From an uncultured Prevotellaceae bacterium (GTDB lineage: Bacteria; Bacteroidota; Bacteroidia; Bacteroidales; Bacteroidaceae), in assembly GCA_902775605.1 (NCBI GenBank), contig CACYNE010000014.1, positions 1 to 53,751 of the forward strand: a stretch of 53,751 nucleotides of DNA, read 5' to 3'. This document shows, piece after piece, positions 18,811 through 26,788 of the stretch. A model generated the notes under the pieces. That model was not told the DNA's origin. It was given only the letters and a program-made list of their open reading frames with translations, and searched no databases. Positions within the stretch are counted from its first letter, which is position 1; each line of letters starts with the position of its first letter. A program made the translations under genes and the position numbers.

Positions 18811-19230
18811 ATGACAATTAACGAAAGACAAAACGAGATTATTGATGAGTTCTCTGGTTTCGACGACTGGATGGACAAATACCAGTTGCTTATTGACTTG
18901 GGTAACGAGCAGCAGCCCCTCGACGAGAAATACAAGACCGAACAGAACCTGATTGATGGCTGTCAAAGTCGTGTGTGGCTGCAGGCCGACTATGCCGATG
19001 GCAAGATTCATTTCTCTGCCGAGAGCGACGCCCTCATTGTGAAAGGCATTGTGACCCTGCTCATTCGCGTGCTCAATGATTCGACACCGCAGGAAATCCT
19101 CGATGCCGATCTTTATTTCATTGACCAGATAGGACTGAAGGAACACCTGTCGCCCACGCGCAGCAATGGTCTGCTGGCAATGGTCAAGCAGATGCGCATG
19201 TATGCGCTGGCCTTTCAGGCAAAGGGTTAG
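18811..19230 (+). CDS. sufE: SufE family Fe-S cluster assembly protein
   Basis: A 139-residue sulfur acceptor that takes persulfide from the cysteine desulfurase SufS and passes it to the SufBCD scaffold. The acceptor Cys is in IDGCQSRVW near residue 51; the length is normal. It is isolated from other suf genes here. An ATG at 18811 follows an A-rich stretch. Its stop overlaps the convergent phosphatase stop by 4 bases. Placement after the U32 Fe-S protein may be functional or chance. Confidence 0.92.
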   Translation: MTINERQNEIIDEFSGFDDWMDKYQLLIDLGNEQQPLDEKYKTEQNLIDGCQSRVWLQADYADGKIHFSAESDALIVKGIVTLLIRVLNDSTPQEILDADLYFIDQIGLKEHLSPTRSNGLLAMVKQMRMYALAFQAKG

Positions 19231-20510
19231 TCGTAGGAATTGATGCGCTGCAGATAGTAGTCGCGGAAATCCTCCCAATGATAATACGGGGCAACGTCTG
19301 TCTTCAATGGCAGCGTGGCCTCGTTTTCGTTGAGTAGCACCTTGACCAGCACATCCTTGTCGTGAATATTCTTGCGATAGAACACAAATTGCAGGTTGGC
19401 AGCCATGGGAATCATCTTATAATCTGCCCATCCACTTCGTTCCATCTTGTCTAAGTCTTCCGTCTGCAGGTCAAAGTCGTTGATACCCATCAGACAGACC
19501 AGTGGCAACAGGGCAGTGTCGTGACCGAAGCGCAGTGTGGCTCCAGGGCGGTCCAACTTCAGACAACTGTCAGCCTGTTCGATGATGTTCCTCAACAGGA
19601 ATCGTTGGATAAACGGCATCTTTCCACCATTATTCGGTGTGAAGCTATAGCTCAAGTACCAAAAAACATTATCCTTGCGCCAGTTCTCATAGAGTTCTTC
19701 GTCGGTAAACAGATCATAGAGCGTCACTGTTTTTCTGATATCCATGCCCTGCACCACAGAGGCTAGACGGAACAGATAGTTGCTCAACTGCTTGCCGTCC
19801 ACATGATGATTCATATATGCGGTGTCGGCATAAAGTTGGCTGACCACACGTTGCCATGGTGTGTGCGCATCGAGAAAATCGTTATACATGGTCTTGTTCT
19901 TCTCGTTCTGAGCCTGCTCGATCAGTACCTTGTCATTGTGGCGCAGATAGTCCATATCGTGCTGACTGGCATCTAGTTTGATGTTCAGTTTGGGGTTCAG
20001 GGCCTGCAGACGCATCAGGCAGTTCGACATCGACAGGATGGCACGTATTGAGGTGGTACTCTTGGCCTCGACGGTGACGTTGCCCTCGAACACGGTGGGG
20101 AATCTCTGCACCATTCTTTCGGCTATCTCCCGATGCTGCTGAGCACCCAGTGAGGTCAGCTCGCCCTCGCGCAGATACGCCTCCTGCTCCATCTTGATGA
20201 CGCGTTGCAGCACATCGCTGCCCAGGGGTGTCAGTGCGTGCTCATCTTCAGCTGCTTTCAGGGTCTCGATGACGTAGGAAAAGTCTTTTGGCTTGGTCGG
20301 ATAACGCGAGCCGTGTCGTCCGAAGTGACTGATGTAGAAAGGCTTTTTGCCATCGGGTGCTGGCGTCAGTTTATGTTGCTTCGGACCGGGGTAAATCAGG
20401 AATGACCCGCCCGATAATCTCAGGTTCTTTTTGATGTCTTGCTGGGGTTTTTGGGAACAGATGTTCAGTGCCAGTCCCAACACACAAAATATCAATAATA
20501 GCCTTTTCAT
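19227..20510 (-). CDS. Secreted histidine acid phosphatase (branch 2)
   Basis: A 427-residue exported phosphatase with a signal peptide ending near residue 20 (ALNICSQ). The phosphohistidine motif RHGSRYP is in ISHFGRHGSRYPTK near residue 65, and the proton-donor His-Asp is in RFGHDTALLPL near 315, so both halves of the active site are intact. Family members include phytases, glucose-1-phosphatase and MINPP-like enzymes of gut Bacteroidales; here an HD pair rather than the HAE of MINPP is seen, which leaves the substrate open. Probably periplasmic or outer-membrane associated, supplying phosphate. Confidence 0.87.
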   Translation of the reverse strand: MKRLLLIFCVLGLALNICSQKPQQDIKKNLRLSGGSFLIYPGPKQHKLTPAPDGKKPFYISHFGRHGSRYPTKPKDFSYVIETLKAAEDEHALTPLGSDVLQRVIKMEQEAYLREGELTSLGAQQHREIAERMVQRFPTVFEGNVTVEAKSTTSIRAILSMSNCLMRLQALNPKLNIKLDASQHDMDYLRHNDKVLIEQAQNEKNKTMYNDFLDAHTPWQRVVSQLYADTAYMNHHVDGKQLSNYLFRLASVVQGMDIRKTVTLYDLFTDEELYENWRKDNVFWYLSYSFTPNNGGKMPFIQRFLLRNIIEQADSCLKLDRPGATLRFGHDTALLPLVCLMGINDFDLQTEDLDKMERSGWADYKMIPMAANLQFVFYRKNIHDKDVLVKVLLNENEATLPLKTDVAPYYHWEDFRDYYLQRINSYD

Positions 20511-20535
20511 GTCTTTCAGTCAACTTAAGTGGTGG

Positions 20536-20543
20536 CAAAGATA
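20536..20543 (-). promoter_or_regulatory. -7 box of the phosphatase promoter
   Basis: TATCTTTG on the minus strand, 25 bases upstream of the phosphatase ATG. Confidence 0.65.
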
Positions 20544-20586
20544 CAAAAAAGATTGAAATGGTGATGATAGATTTCGAAAAATTTTG

Positions 20587-20594
20587 TAATTTTG
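20587..20594 (+). promoter_or_regulatory. -7 box of the hypothetical-rpoN operon promoter
   Basis: TAATTTTG fits TAnnTTTG, predicting a leader of about 14 bases before the ATG at 20614; divergent from the phosphatase promoter. Confidence 0.65.
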
Positions 20595-20613
20595 CGGCAT
20601 AATTCATGAATTT

Positions 20614-21264
20614 ATGGCAAAGAACACTGTTTGGCACGATGACTATTGGCTGTTGCTGATGCAGATATACTTGCAGAAGCCTGTGGGCGTGAAACCCCTC
20701 TACAGTCGTGCGATGGTTGACCTGAGTCTGGAGTTGCACATCGCTCCCCAGGTGTTGCGCTCGAAGATGCAGCAGATTGCCCGTCTTGAGACGCCCCGCA
20801 TCGAGCGTATTTGGCAGACCTACAGTCAGAACCCGCGCCGCTTGGCGCGTGCTGTGCGTCTGCTGCGTGAGATGAAGGGTTTTGGTGATGCCGACAATTT
20901 CTATGAGGGTGTCGAGGTACAGGAGACCTTTGAGAAAGACTTCCGTCCATTGGAAGAGGATGCACAATATACCCCCGTGATGCTCATCCTGATTCTTGAC
21001 CTTTATTTCCGTCTTACCACAATTACGATGGTGACCCAGACCCCCGAGGTTCAGGAATTGGCCCGTCTGCTCAAGTTAAAGCCCAGTGATATCGTTGCCG
21101 TTCTCGACCTTTATCAGGTTTGCGACCCCTATCTTAATCGCGACGAACTCATCGTCTCCAATCTCCTGTTGCCTTGTCAGCAGGTGTGGCGTCGCTATGG
21201 CAATATAGCCACCGAACAGTTGGCTGCCTATGCCGAAGAACTGAGGGCGTATTTTAAGGGTTGA
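20614..21264 (+). CDS. Conserved hypothetical helical protein upstream of rpoN
   Basis: A 216-residue, almost all-helical, soluble protein without signal peptide or membrane helix. I do not recognise a named domain. The sequence is rich in Leu, Arg and Gln with a conserved-looking N-terminus (HDDYWLLLMQIYLQKPVGVKP). It opens an operon with rpoN (50-base gap) and the PAP2-like membrane gene. No catalytic motif is apparent. The position next to sigma-54 might hint at a regulatory link, but only the neighbourhood supports that. Confidence 0.8.
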   Translation: MAKNTVWHDDYWLLLMQIYLQKPVGVKPLYSRAMVDLSLELHIAPQVLRSKMQQIARLETPRIERIWQTYSQNPRRLARAVRLLREMKGFGDADNFYEGVEVQETFEKDFRPLEEDAQYTPVMLILILDLYFRLTTITMVTQTPEVQELARLLKLKPSDIVAVLDLYQVCDPYLNRDELIVSNLLLPCQQVWRRYGNIATEQLAAYAEELRAYFKG

Positions 21265-21314
21265 GGTTTCATTTTTAAGATTTGAGGTTTGAGATTTAAG
21301 AATTAAGTATTAAG

Positions 21315-22811
21315 GTGGCACAAAGTCAGATACAGGAACAGAAACTCGAACAGAAGCTGCAGCAGAGCATTTCACAGCAGCAATTGTTGCAGTCGCAGCT
21401 CATCGAACTGCCCCTTCAGCAGTTTGCCGAGCGTATTGAGACCGAGATGCACGATAATCCCGCTTTAGAGACCACCGCAGATGACTCCGAGTTTTCCGAA
21501 TTCTCTGAATATTCTGATAGCTCCGACAATTCTTCCGACGACTTTGACAGCCAGCGCGAGCGCGAGGAGCGCAGCGATGCCCTTGATGCCGCCCTCGAGA
21601 ATATCGGGCGCGACGACGAGGACCTGCCTGTCTATCATGGTGGCATGTCCACCTCTGAGGAACGCGAGGAAATGGTGCTGGGCGACACCCAGTCCTTCTA
21701 CGACCAGCTGTTGGAACAGGTGGGCGAACTCGAACTGTCTGAGCAGGAGCGTTATGTGATGGAATACCTCATCCGCTCGCTCGACGATGACGGACTATTG
21801 CGAACGCCTCTCGACACCATTGCCGAGGAGTTGGCCATCTATCATAGCATCGACCTGACCACCGAGCAGATTGAAAACGTGCTCCGTCATCTCCAGCAAC
21901 TCGACCCCGCCGGCATCGGAGCCCGTTCGCTGCAAGAGTGCCTGCTGCTGCAAGTGGACCGTCGTGACAAGTCGCGCCTCACCGACCTGATGCGCCAGGT
22001 ACTCACCGACCATTTCGAGGCCTTCACCAAGAAGCACTGGGACAAGATTCAGCGTGCCCTTGGCCTGAGTGATCTCCAGACTGATGAGTTGCTACGCGAG
22101 TTGCGACGGTTGAATCCTAAGCCCGGTGCCGCCATGGGCGAGACCATTGGTCGCTCTATGCAACAGATCACCCCTGACTTCATTGTTGATACGCAGGACG
22201 ATGGCACCATCACCTTCTCTCTGAACAGTGGCGACCTGCCCACGTTGCAGGTGTCGCAGTCGTTTGCCGACCTGCTCAAGGACTATCAGAACAATAAGGA
22301 CGGCCTTAGTCGCCAGATGAAGGAGGCCTTGCTTTATACTAAACAAAAGGTGGATGCCGCCCAGAGCTTCATCGATGCTGTGCAGACCCGCCGTCGCACG
22401 CTGACGCTCACCATGAAGGCCATCATCCGTCTGCAACACCGTTTCTTCGAGGAGGGTGACGAGTCGCTCCTGCGCCCCATGATCCTGAAGGATGTGGCCG
22501 AGAAGACCGGTCTCGATCTCAGCACCATCTCACGTGTGTCTAATTCGAAATATGTGCAAACCCGCTGGGGCATGTTCCCCCTGAAATACTTCTTCAGCGA
22601 CGGCTACGTCACCGAGAGTGGCGAGGAACTGTCCACCCGCGAGATAAAAGCCGCTTTGCGCGACATTGTTGAGGCCGAGGACAAGCGCAAGCCCATGAGC
22701 GACGAAGCCCTGTGCGACGCTCTCAAGGCGAAGGGCTATCCCATTGCCCGTCGCACGGTGGCCAAATATCGTGAGCAATTAGGAATACCCATAGCAAGAT
22801 TAAGAAAGTGA
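21315..22811 (+). CDS. rpoN: RNA polymerase sigma-54 factor
   Basis: A 498-residue sigma factor that directs RNA polymerase to -24/-12 promoters and needs AAA+ activators. Region I is the Gln/Leu-rich N-terminus (EQKLEQKLQQSISQQQLLQ). Region II is a long acidic Ser/Asp/Glu stretch (about 52-125), the core-binding domain follows, and the RpoN box ARRTVAKYRE lies near the C-terminus (about residue 478). Start is GTG at 21315, chosen because the family begins a few residues before the Q-rich helix; the upstream stretch is an A/T-rich TTTAAGAATTAAG-type repeat with no strong ribosome site. Its stop overlaps the next gene's GTG by 4 bases, indicating coupling. Confidence 0.95.
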   Translation: MAQSQIQEQKLEQKLQQSISQQQLLQSQLIELPLQQFAERIETEMHDNPALETTADDSEFSEFSEYSDSSDNSSDDFDSQREREERSDALDAALENIGRDDEDLPVYHGGMSTSEEREEMVLGDTQSFYDQLLEQVGELELSEQERYVMEYLIRSLDDDGLLRTPLDTIAEELAIYHSIDLTTEQIENVLRHLQQLDPAGIGARSLQECLLLQVDRRDKSRLTDLMRQVLTDHFEAFTKKHWDKIQRALGLSDLQTDELLRELRRLNPKPGAAMGETIGRSMQQITPDFIVDTQDDGTITFSLNSGDLPTLQVSQSFADLLKDYQNNKDGLSRQMKEALLYTKQKVDAAQSFIDAVQTRRRTLTLTMKAIIRLQHRFFEEGDESLLRPMILKDVAEKTGLDLSTISRVSNSKYVQTRWGMFPLKYFFSDGYVTESGEELSTREIKAALRDIVEAEDKRKPMSDEALCDALKAKGYPIARRTVAKYREQLGIPIARLRK

Positions 22812-23428
22812 CAAGAGAAAAAGGTTTTATCTATGCAGCGCGTACGGTCAGTCTGATCTTCACGCCGTTCTATCTGCCCCTGATGGGACTGATAGCGCTG
22901 TTCACATTCAGTTACCTCAGCCTGCTGCCCATCAGTTACCGCCTGTTGGTTGTGGCCATGGTCTATTTCTTCACCATCCTGCTACCCACGTTTCTCATCC
23001 ATATCTATCGTCGCTTGCAGGGCTGGTCACTGTTGGAGTTGGGACAGAAGCGTCGCCGCATGGTGCCCTATGTGCTCAGTATCCTGAGTTATGCCCTCTG
23101 TCTGTGGGTACTCTATACGCTTCACATCTACCATTTCGTGTCGAGCATTGTGTTCGGCGCGCTGGTGGTCCAGATAGTCTGTGCCATTATTAATATATGG
23201 TGGAAGATATCCACCCACACCGCTGCTATCGGAGGTGTGGCGGGAGCCTTGTTTGTCTTTGCCGACATCTTCGGGTTCAATCCCGTGTGGTGGTTCTGCG
23301 TGGTGTTCATCGTGGCGGGTCTTCTGGGTTCGGCACGTATGTATCTGCGCCAGCACACGCTTTCACAGGTTGTGGCAGGCTTTGGCATCGGCTTTGTGTG
23401 TGCCGTGCTGGGCATTGTATTTTATTAA
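22808..23428 (+). CDS. PAP2-like integral membrane protein
   Basis: A 206-residue protein with about six predicted membrane helices. The end (SARMYLRQHTLSQVVAGFGIG) resembles the C-terminal PAP2 phosphatase motif (SRxYLGxHxxxDVxxG), with Ser in place of the usual Asp and Arg before the His. QKRRRMVP near residue 77 may be a degraded KxxxxxxRP motif. The classical catalytic set is therefore incomplete and lipid phosphatase activity is doubtful. GTG start overlapping the rpoN stop (GTGA), so it is translated from the same message. Confidence 0.75.
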   Translation: MTREKGFIYAARTVSLIFTPFYLPLMGLIALFTFSYLSLLPISYRLLVVAMVYFFTILLPTFLIHIYRRLQGWSLLELGQKRRRMVPYVLSILSYALCLWVLYTLHIYHFVSSIVFGALVVQIVCAIINIWWKISTHTAAIGGVAGALFVFADIFGFNPVWWFCVVFIVAGLLGSARMYLRQHTLSQVVAGFGIGFVCAVLGIVFY

Positions 23429-23465
23429 AAGGTAAAAAGGGGAAAAAAGTAAAATCGAATAAGAT

Positions 23466-23972
23466 ATGAAACCTATTGTTAGCATTATCATGGGCAGCAC
23501 CAGTGACCTGCCCGTTATGGAAAAAGCCTGCAAATTACTTGACGAGATGCAGGTACCATTTGAAGTCAACGCCCTCTCGGCTCATCGCACCCCCGATGCC
23601 GTAGAGGAGTTTGCACGCACCGCCAAGGACCGTGGCCTGAAGGTGATTATCGCTGGTGCCGGCATGGCTGCTGCCCTGCCTGGTGTCATTGCCGCCTCTA
23701 CCACCCTGCCTGTCATCGGCGTACCCATCAAGGGCATGCTCGATGGTCTCGACGCCATGCTTTCTATCATCCAGATGCCCCCGGGCATCCCCGTGGCCAC
23801 TGTTGGTGTGAATGGTGCTCAGAATGCCGCCATCCTCGCTGTCGAGATGCTGGCCTTGAGCGATGAGGCTCTGGCACAGCGTCTGAGTGACTATAAGAGT
23901 GGGCTGAAGGCTAAGATTGAGAAAGCCAACAAAGAACTGGCCGAGGTAAAGTACTCCTACAAGACCAATTAG
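23466..23972 (+). CDS. purE: N5-carboxyaminoimidazole ribonucleotide mutase
   Basis: A 168-residue cytoplasmic enzyme of purine synthesis that converts N5-CAIR to CAIR. The active-site strand IIMGSTSDLPVME and the catalytic His in NALSAHRTPD near residue 41 are intact, as is GAGMAAALPG. Full family length. It follows the PAP2-like gene after a 37-base A/G-rich spacer and precedes ispG by 13 bases, so it is likely part of a longer transcript. No purK is adjacent. Confidence 0.96.
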   Translation: MKPIVSIIMGSTSDLPVMEKACKLLDEMQVPFEVNALSAHRTPDAVEEFARTAKDRGLKVIIAGAGMAAALPGVIAASTTLPVIGVPIKGMLDGLDAMLSIIQMPPGIPVATVGVNGAQNAAILAVEMLALSDEALAQRLSDYKSGLKAKIEKANKELAEVKYSYKTN

Positions 23973-23985
23973 TCCCATTAGTCCT

Positions 23986-25359
23986 ATGAGAAGAAGAATC
24001 ACTACTGTGGCCCATGTGGGCAACATCGCCATTGGTGGCGACAACCCCATCCGCATCCAGTCGATGGCCACCACCGATACCAATGATACCGAGGGCTCGG
24101 TGGCTCAGGCTAAGCGCATCATCGATGCCGGTGGCGAGCTGGTACGTTTCACCACCCAGGGCATCCGCGAGGCTGAGAACATGAAGAGTATCTCTGCCCG
24201 CCTGAAGGCTGATGGCTATCAGACACCTCTGGTGGCCGATGTGCATTTCACTGCCCATACCGCCGACGTGGCTGCGCAGTACTGCGAGAAGGTGCGCATC
24301 AACCCCGGCAACTATGTTGATCCAGGTCGCACCTTTAAGCATCTGGAATATACCGACGAGGAGTATGCTGCCGAGCTCGAGAAAATTGAGAAGAAGCTCG
24401 TGCCCTTTATCAATATCTGCAAGGAGCATCACACCGCCGTGCGAATCGGCGTGAACCACGGCTCCTTGTCCGACCGCATTATGTCGCGTTATGGCGACAC
24501 CCCCGAGGGCATCGTGGAGAGCTGCATGGAGTTCCTGCGCATCTTCCGTCGCGAACAGTTCAATGATGTGGTCATCAGCATCAAGGCCTCAAACACCGTG
24601 GTGATGGTCACCACCGTGCGCTTGCTGGTAAAAACCATGGACCAAGAGGATATGCACTATCCCCTGCACCTGGGCGTCACCGAGGCTGGCGAGGGCGAGG
24701 ACGGCCGCATCAAGAGTGCCGTAGGCATTGGTGCCCTGCTCACCGAGGGCATTGGCGATACCATCCGTGTAAGCCTTTCTGAAGAGCCCGAGTGCGAGAT
24801 TCCTGTAGCCCGCAAACTGGTGGACCTTATCCCCGAGTGCACCCAGTTGCGTGCCGAGGCCGAGGCTTCTATTAAAGATGATACCATCACCCTCGCCCTC
24901 GATGCTCCCGATATGGAGACCCTGCAGCTCAAAGCATCTATGGCTGTGGGGGCCCTGCTCATCGACCGCAAGGCCACAAAGCTGACTATCCAATCTCCCC
25001 TCCTGAGGGAGGGGCAGGGGGAGGTCTTGGCCGACGCCATCCTCCAGGCCGCACGCATCAAGTTCACCAAAACCGAGTATATCTCATGTCCTGGTTGTGG
25101 TCGCACGCTCTACAACCTACAGGAAACCATCGCCCGCATCAAGGCGGCTACCAGTCATCTGGTGGGTCTCAAGATAGGTATCATGGGTTGCATCGTCAAT
25201 GGTCCTGGCGAGATGGCCGATGCCGATTATGGCTATGTGGGGGCCGGTCGCGGCAAGATATCCCTCTATCGCGCCAAGGAGTGCGTTGAGAAGAACATCC
25301 CCGAGGCCGAGGCCGTTGACCACCTGTTGGCACTCATCAAGCAGGATAGGGGCGAGTAA
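23986..25359 (+). CDS. ispG: 4-hydroxy-3-methylbut-2-en-1-yl diphosphate synthase
   Basis: A 457-residue enzyme of the MEP isoprenoid pathway that reduces MEcPP to HMBPP. The TIM barrel runs from residue 1 to about 280 (GNIAIGGDNPIRIQSM, LVADVHFTAH, VRINPGNYVDPG, LHLGVTEAG, EGIGDTIRVSL). The Fe-S domain begins near residue 358 with the ligands in ISCPGCGRT and MGCIVNGPGEM. Bacteroidetes usually have a long form (as I recall, ~600 residues) with a large insert between these two parts; here the insert is only about 75 residues. Within it, residues ~334-347 are encoded by a G/C-rich palindrome that looks like a dispersed repeat. The active-site residues are intact, so the enzyme should work. Confidence 0.94.
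   Translation: MRRRITTVAHVGNIAIGGDNPIRIQSMATTDTNDTEGSVAQAKRIIDAGGELVRFTTQGIREAENMKSISARLKADGYQTPLVADVHFTAHTADVAAQYCEKVRINPGNYVDPGRTFKHLEYTDEEYAAELEKIEKKLVPFINICKEHHTAVRIGVNHGSLSDRIMSRYGDTPEGIVESCMEFLRIFRREQFNDVVISIKASNTVVMVTTVRLLVKTMDQEDMHYPLHLGVTEAGEGEDGRIKSAVGIGALLTEGIGDTIRVSLSEEPECEIPVARKLVDLIPECTQLRAEAEASIKDDTITLALDAPDMETLQLKASMAVGALLIDRKATKLTIQSPLLREGQGEVLADAILQAARIKFTKTEYISCPGCGRTLYNLQETIARIKAATSHLVGLKIGIMGCIVNGPGEMADADYGYVGAGRGKISLYRAKECVEKNIPEAEAVDHLLALIKQDRGE
24992..25026 (+). repeat. G/C-rich palindromic repeat read in frame inside ispG
   Basis: CCCCTCC (24997-25003) pairs with GGAGGGG (25008-25014) around TGAG, followed by GCAGGGGGAGGTC. The composition is abruptly purine/pyrimidine-segregated compared with the flanking codons. 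It encodes QSPLLREGQGEV between well-conserved parts of IspG. I recall similar CTCCCCTCC...GGAGGGG sequences between genes in this group; a search is needed. Confidence 0.55.
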
Positions 25360-25386
25360 TCCCGAACATTTTTAACTACTAATGAT

Positions 25387-26268
25387 ATGAAAAAGAGCAA
25401 ATTATTGATGGCATTGCTGCTCGCCACAGGTCTGTGGTTCACGGGTTGCTCTAATGGCGACCAACAGCAGCAGATTGACCAGTTGACCCATCAGTTGGAC
25501 TCCATGAAACAGGAGAACGACAAGAAAGATGGCGACATTGACGAGATGAACCAGTATGTGAGTATCCTGGCCGACGGACTCGACTCCATTGCCCGTCAAG
25601 AGCAGATGCTCTTCTATACCAACAAGGGCGTAGAGGGCACCATCATCGATCGCAATCAGCTGAAAAAGAACCTCGACACGTTCCAGATTCTGCTCTCCAA
25701 CCAGAAGCAGCAGATTGCCCAGCTCTCGGCTACGCTCCGCACGCGCGGCGACAGCATCAGCAAGCTCTACACCTTGGTCAACTATCTTAACGCCCAACTC
25801 GAAGAGAAGGACGAGCAGATCCAGGCCCTGCGTGCCGAACTGGACAGCAAGGATATCGACATTGACCATCTGCGCCAGCGTGTGTCGATGCTCACCGATG
25901 CCAACAGTCGCCTGCACATGACCGTAGAACGTCAGGCCGACGTCGTCAGCAAGCAGGACAAGTTGCTCAACGAGGCTTACGTGAAGATTGGCACCAAGAA
26001 GGAACTCTCAGAGCTGGGCCTGACCACAGGTGGCTTCCTCAAGAAGACCAAACTCAATCCTGAGGCCATACAGCAGAACCAGTTCATCAAGGTAGATATC
26101 CGCAAATATACGGAGATCAACATCAACTCCAGCAATCCCAAGATTCTCACACAGATGCCCGCATCTTCTTACCGCATCGAGAAGGGCAAGAAGTCGTCAG
26201 TCCTCTATATCCTGGACCCTGCCGCTTTCTGGAGCGTCTCCAACTATCTGGTCATTCAGACGAAGTAA
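25387..26268 (+). CDS. Coiled-coil lipoprotein of unknown function
   Basis: A 293-residue lipoprotein: lipobox WFTGC with lipidated Cys near residue 21, then SNGDQQQQ. From about residue 27 to 195 the sequence is heptad-rich (Gln, Leu, Asp, Glu) and predicted coiled coil, with a break near 75-85. The C-terminal 90 residues (YVKIGTKKELSELGLTTGGFLKKTKL onward) form a compact basic domain with no enzyme motif I know. Such proteins may link outer membrane and wall. It is last in the rpoN-purE-ispG run and followed by a clear terminator. Confidence 0.8.
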   Translation: MKKSKLLMALLLATGLWFTGCSNGDQQQQIDQLTHQLDSMKQENDKKDGDIDEMNQYVSILADGLDSIARQEQMLFYTNKGVEGTIIDRNQLKKNLDTFQILLSNQKQQIAQLSATLRTRGDSISKLYTLVNYLNAQLEEKDEQIQALRAELDSKDIDIDHLRQRVSMLTDANSRLHMTVERQADVVSKQDKLLNEAYVKIGTKKELSELGLTTGGFLKKTKLNPEAIQQNQFIKVDIRKYTEININSSNPKILTQMPASSYRIEKGKKSSVLYILDPAAFWSVSNYLVIQTK

Positions 26269-26287
26269 GAAACATCATAAAACAAAG

Positions 26288-26326
26288 AAATCGGACGAGC
26301 CCTAAGGATTCGCCCGATTTCTTTTT
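26288..26326 (+). terminator. Terminator after the coiled-coil lipoprotein
   Basis: AAATCGG pairs with CCGATTT (26288-26294 with 26314-26320), continued inward by CGA/TCG, followed by CTTTTT. Confidence 0.88.
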
Positions 26327-26421
26327 ACATGCCTTGTGAGAAATGAGTTTAAAATAAACAAGAATTTGCATGCCCTGTTTTCGAGGCAGACCAGTTAAAG
26401 AAAAAAATATTTTTCGCGTTT

Positions 26422-26537
26422 CACCCTCACCACCCTCACCAAAATCTCTTGAAATACCGATGTACAAAGGGCTGGAGGCCTGTTGAGGATGCCTCTGACC
26501 CTCACCACACCCTCCACGACCCTCACCAAACCCTCGT
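26422..26537 (+). repeat. Left arm of the small element (ACCCTCACC iterons and core)
   Basis: Two adjacent iterons at 26422-26440, core at 26457-26478 (CCGATGTACAAAGG then GCTGGAGG), then CTGACCCTCACC at 26497 and further ACCCTC-type copies at 10-11-base steps to 26535. Confidence 0.85.
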
Positions 26538-26587
26538 TCCTAAGGTCGTTGACGTCGCCTCGACATTTTGTACGTTAATCTCAAAAA

Positions 26588-26650
26588 AGTCCGTAACCAG
26601 CGGACTCTCAGTCCGACGCCTGCGGACTCAGAGTCCGACGTGGACGGACG
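26588..26650. repeat. 22-bp palindromic repeat array, second copy
   Basis: Full hairpin units start at 26602 and 26624 (GGACT-NNN-AGTCC), with half units at 26588-26592 and 26646-26650, all in exact 22-base register. Spacers GACGCCTGC and GACGTGGAC match the reverse complements of the spacers in the 3175-3254 array (GACGCCTAC, GACGTGTGC), so the two arrays are the same family in opposite orientation. Confidence 0.85.
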
Positions 26651-26720
26651 GGGATTTTGTATTAATAGCATGCGCTTACGATTTAACTATCTTTTACGAA
26701 CGAATTACTCTTATTGATGA

Positions 26721-26786
26721 AAAGAAAAGTACTCATTGAAGGTGAGGCACTTCAAGCCGATTCATACGGCATGCAAGGCCGCCTGA
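26721..26786 (+). pseudogene. Probable remnant of a vapE 3' end
   Basis: An open stretch of 21 codons after an in-frame TGA, ending KEKYSLKVRHFKPIH...KAA-stop. The last residues of the intact VapE here read KEHSHVAFYKVVPLHAA-stop, so KE, V, K, H and final AA can be aligned with small gaps. DNA around CAAG..CG.TTCA and GCATGC also matches. In both elements the stop lies within about 6 bases of the inner iterons of the adjacent arm. Short and diverged, so the call rests mainly on position. Confidence 0.4.
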
Positions 26787-26788
26787 CG

